Of a stretch of 6,526 nucleotides of DNA, positions 6,028 through 6,526 are shown in pieces (position 1 is the stretch's first letter; every line of letters starts with the position of its first letter). The notes under the pieces were generated by a model that saw only the letters and a list, made by a program, of their open reading frames with translations, was not told where the DNA came from and ran no database searches. The translations under genes and the position numbers were made by a program. This stretch comes from Chloroflexota bacterium (GTDB taxonomy: Bacteria; Chloroflexota; Dehalococcoidia; SHYB01): assembly GCA_016200725.1 (NCBI GenBank), contig JACQEE010000149.1:1-6526 (forward strand). Reading direction: 5' to 3'.

Positions 6028-6033
6028 GAGGTG
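6028..6033 (+). promoter_or_regulatory. Ribosome binding site fixing the TTG start of pdxS
   Basis: GAGGTG lies 5 nt before the TTG at 6039-6041. The protein from this TTG begins [11 protein letters not shown], exactly where PdxS homologues begin, so the site decides the start. Confidence 0.75.
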
Positions 6034-6038
6034 GCTAC

Positions 6039-6526
6039 TTGGAGACGGGAACCTGGACGGTGAAGACGGGGCTGGCGCAGATGCTCAAGGGCGGCGTCAT
6101 CATGGACGTCGTCACGGCGGAGCAGGCGGTGATTGCCGAGAAAGCGGGTGCGTGCGCGGTGATGGCGCTCGGGCGCGGCCCGGCGGACAGCCGCGCGGCT
6201 GGCGGCGTGGCGCGCATGTCCGACCCCTCGATGATCAAGCGCATCATGGAGTCGGTCTCCATCCCGGTGATGGCCAAGTGCCGCATCGGCCACTTCGTCG
6301 AGGCGCAGATCCTCGAGGCGCTGGGCGTCGACTACATCGACGAATCGGAAGTGCTCACGCCGGCGGACGAGCAATACCACGTTGCGAAGCACGGCTTCAA
6401 GGTGCCGTTCGTCTGCGGCTGCCGCGACCTCGGCGAGGCGCTGCGGCGCATCAGTGAGGGCGCGGCGATGATCCGCACGAAGGGCGAGGCGGGCACGGGC
6501 AACATCGTCGAGGCCGTTCGCCACAT
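6039..6526 (+). CDS. pdxS: Pyridoxal 5'-phosphate synthase lyase subunit, N-terminal part
   Basis: PdxS builds PLP from ribose 5-phosphate, glyceraldehyde 3-phosphate and ammonia, the ammonia coming from the glutaminase PdxT; cytoplasmic dodecamer. 162 of about 290-300 residues are visible. Landmarks are KGGVIMDV (17-24) with the conserved Asp23, [15 protein letters not shown] (76-90) with Lys80 that forms the substrate Schiff base, [14 protein letters not shown] (98-111), [17 protein letters not shown] (122-138) and [18 protein letters not shown] (145-162) with the second catalytic Lys148. The segment [15 protein letters not shown] (42-56) departs from the family's MALERVPADIRAAGG at residues 45, 47 and 51. 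The start is TTG at 6039 with GAGGTG upstream. The gene has its own promoter after the terminator of the preceding operon; pdxT would be expected downstream, outside the window. Confidence 0.95.
   Translation, partial: METGTWTVKTGLAQMLKGGVIMDVVTAEQAVIAEKAGACAVMALGRGPADSRAAGGVARMSDPSMIKRIMESVSIPVMAKCRIGHFVEAQILEALGVDYIDESEVLTPADEQYHVAKHGFKVPFVCGCRDLGEALRRISEGAAMIRTKGEAGTGNIVEAVRH

Noticed and set aside
5820..6524. 234-codon minus-strand frame opposite pdxS
   Set aside because: It runs through the terminator, the pdxS promoter and the strongly conserved PdxS coding sequence.

Overview
The window is GC-rich bacterial chromosome with strong G/C bias at third codon positions and two TTG start codons. 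A mixed set of conserved metabolic genes, several luciferase-like flavin monooxygenases and small dispersed intergenic hairpins suggests a Chloroflexota-like genome (Dehalococcoidia/SAR202-type lineages are rich in such monooxygenases). This placement is inference from protein style, not a search. No tRNA, rRNA, CRISPR array or transposase is visible.

Left part (1-973, minus strand): assimilatory sulfur genes. cysH (APS/PAPS reductase carrying iron-sulfur cysteine pairs) is followed by cysC (APS kinase), which runs off the left edge. A dispersed hairpin repeat lies between them. The divergent region 974-1135 holds an extended -10 element for cysH, a sigma70-like promoter facing right and a 10-bp perfect inverted repeat.

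Middle (1136-2371, plus): one long gene for an unrecognised, mostly helical, solenoid-like protein. Its codon use is clearly less GC-biased than its neighbours, so it looks like an accessory gene of different origin.

Core (2407-5876, plus): a self-contained transcription unit with a good promoter (TTGACA, 18-nt spacer, TATGCT), three genes and a strong intrinsic terminator. The genes encode a luciferase-like monooxygenase (LLM), an alpha/beta-hydrolase-fold protein and a second, divergent LLM. The simplest model is that the LLM enzymes oxygenate an organic substrate with reduced flavin from elsewhere, and the hydrolase-fold protein acts on the product. That protein has Gly where the catalytic Ser should be, although the expected Asp and His candidates remain. 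The two gaps inside the operon carry repeat-derived hairpins, one of which supplies a ribosome binding site.

Right part (5921-6526, plus): a separate promoter with a perfect TATAAT, a leader with an 8-bp inverted repeat, and pdxS (PLP synthase lyase subunit), cut by the right edge. Its catalytic residues are intact, but three normally near-invariant residues in one motif are changed, each by a substitution to G at the second codon position.
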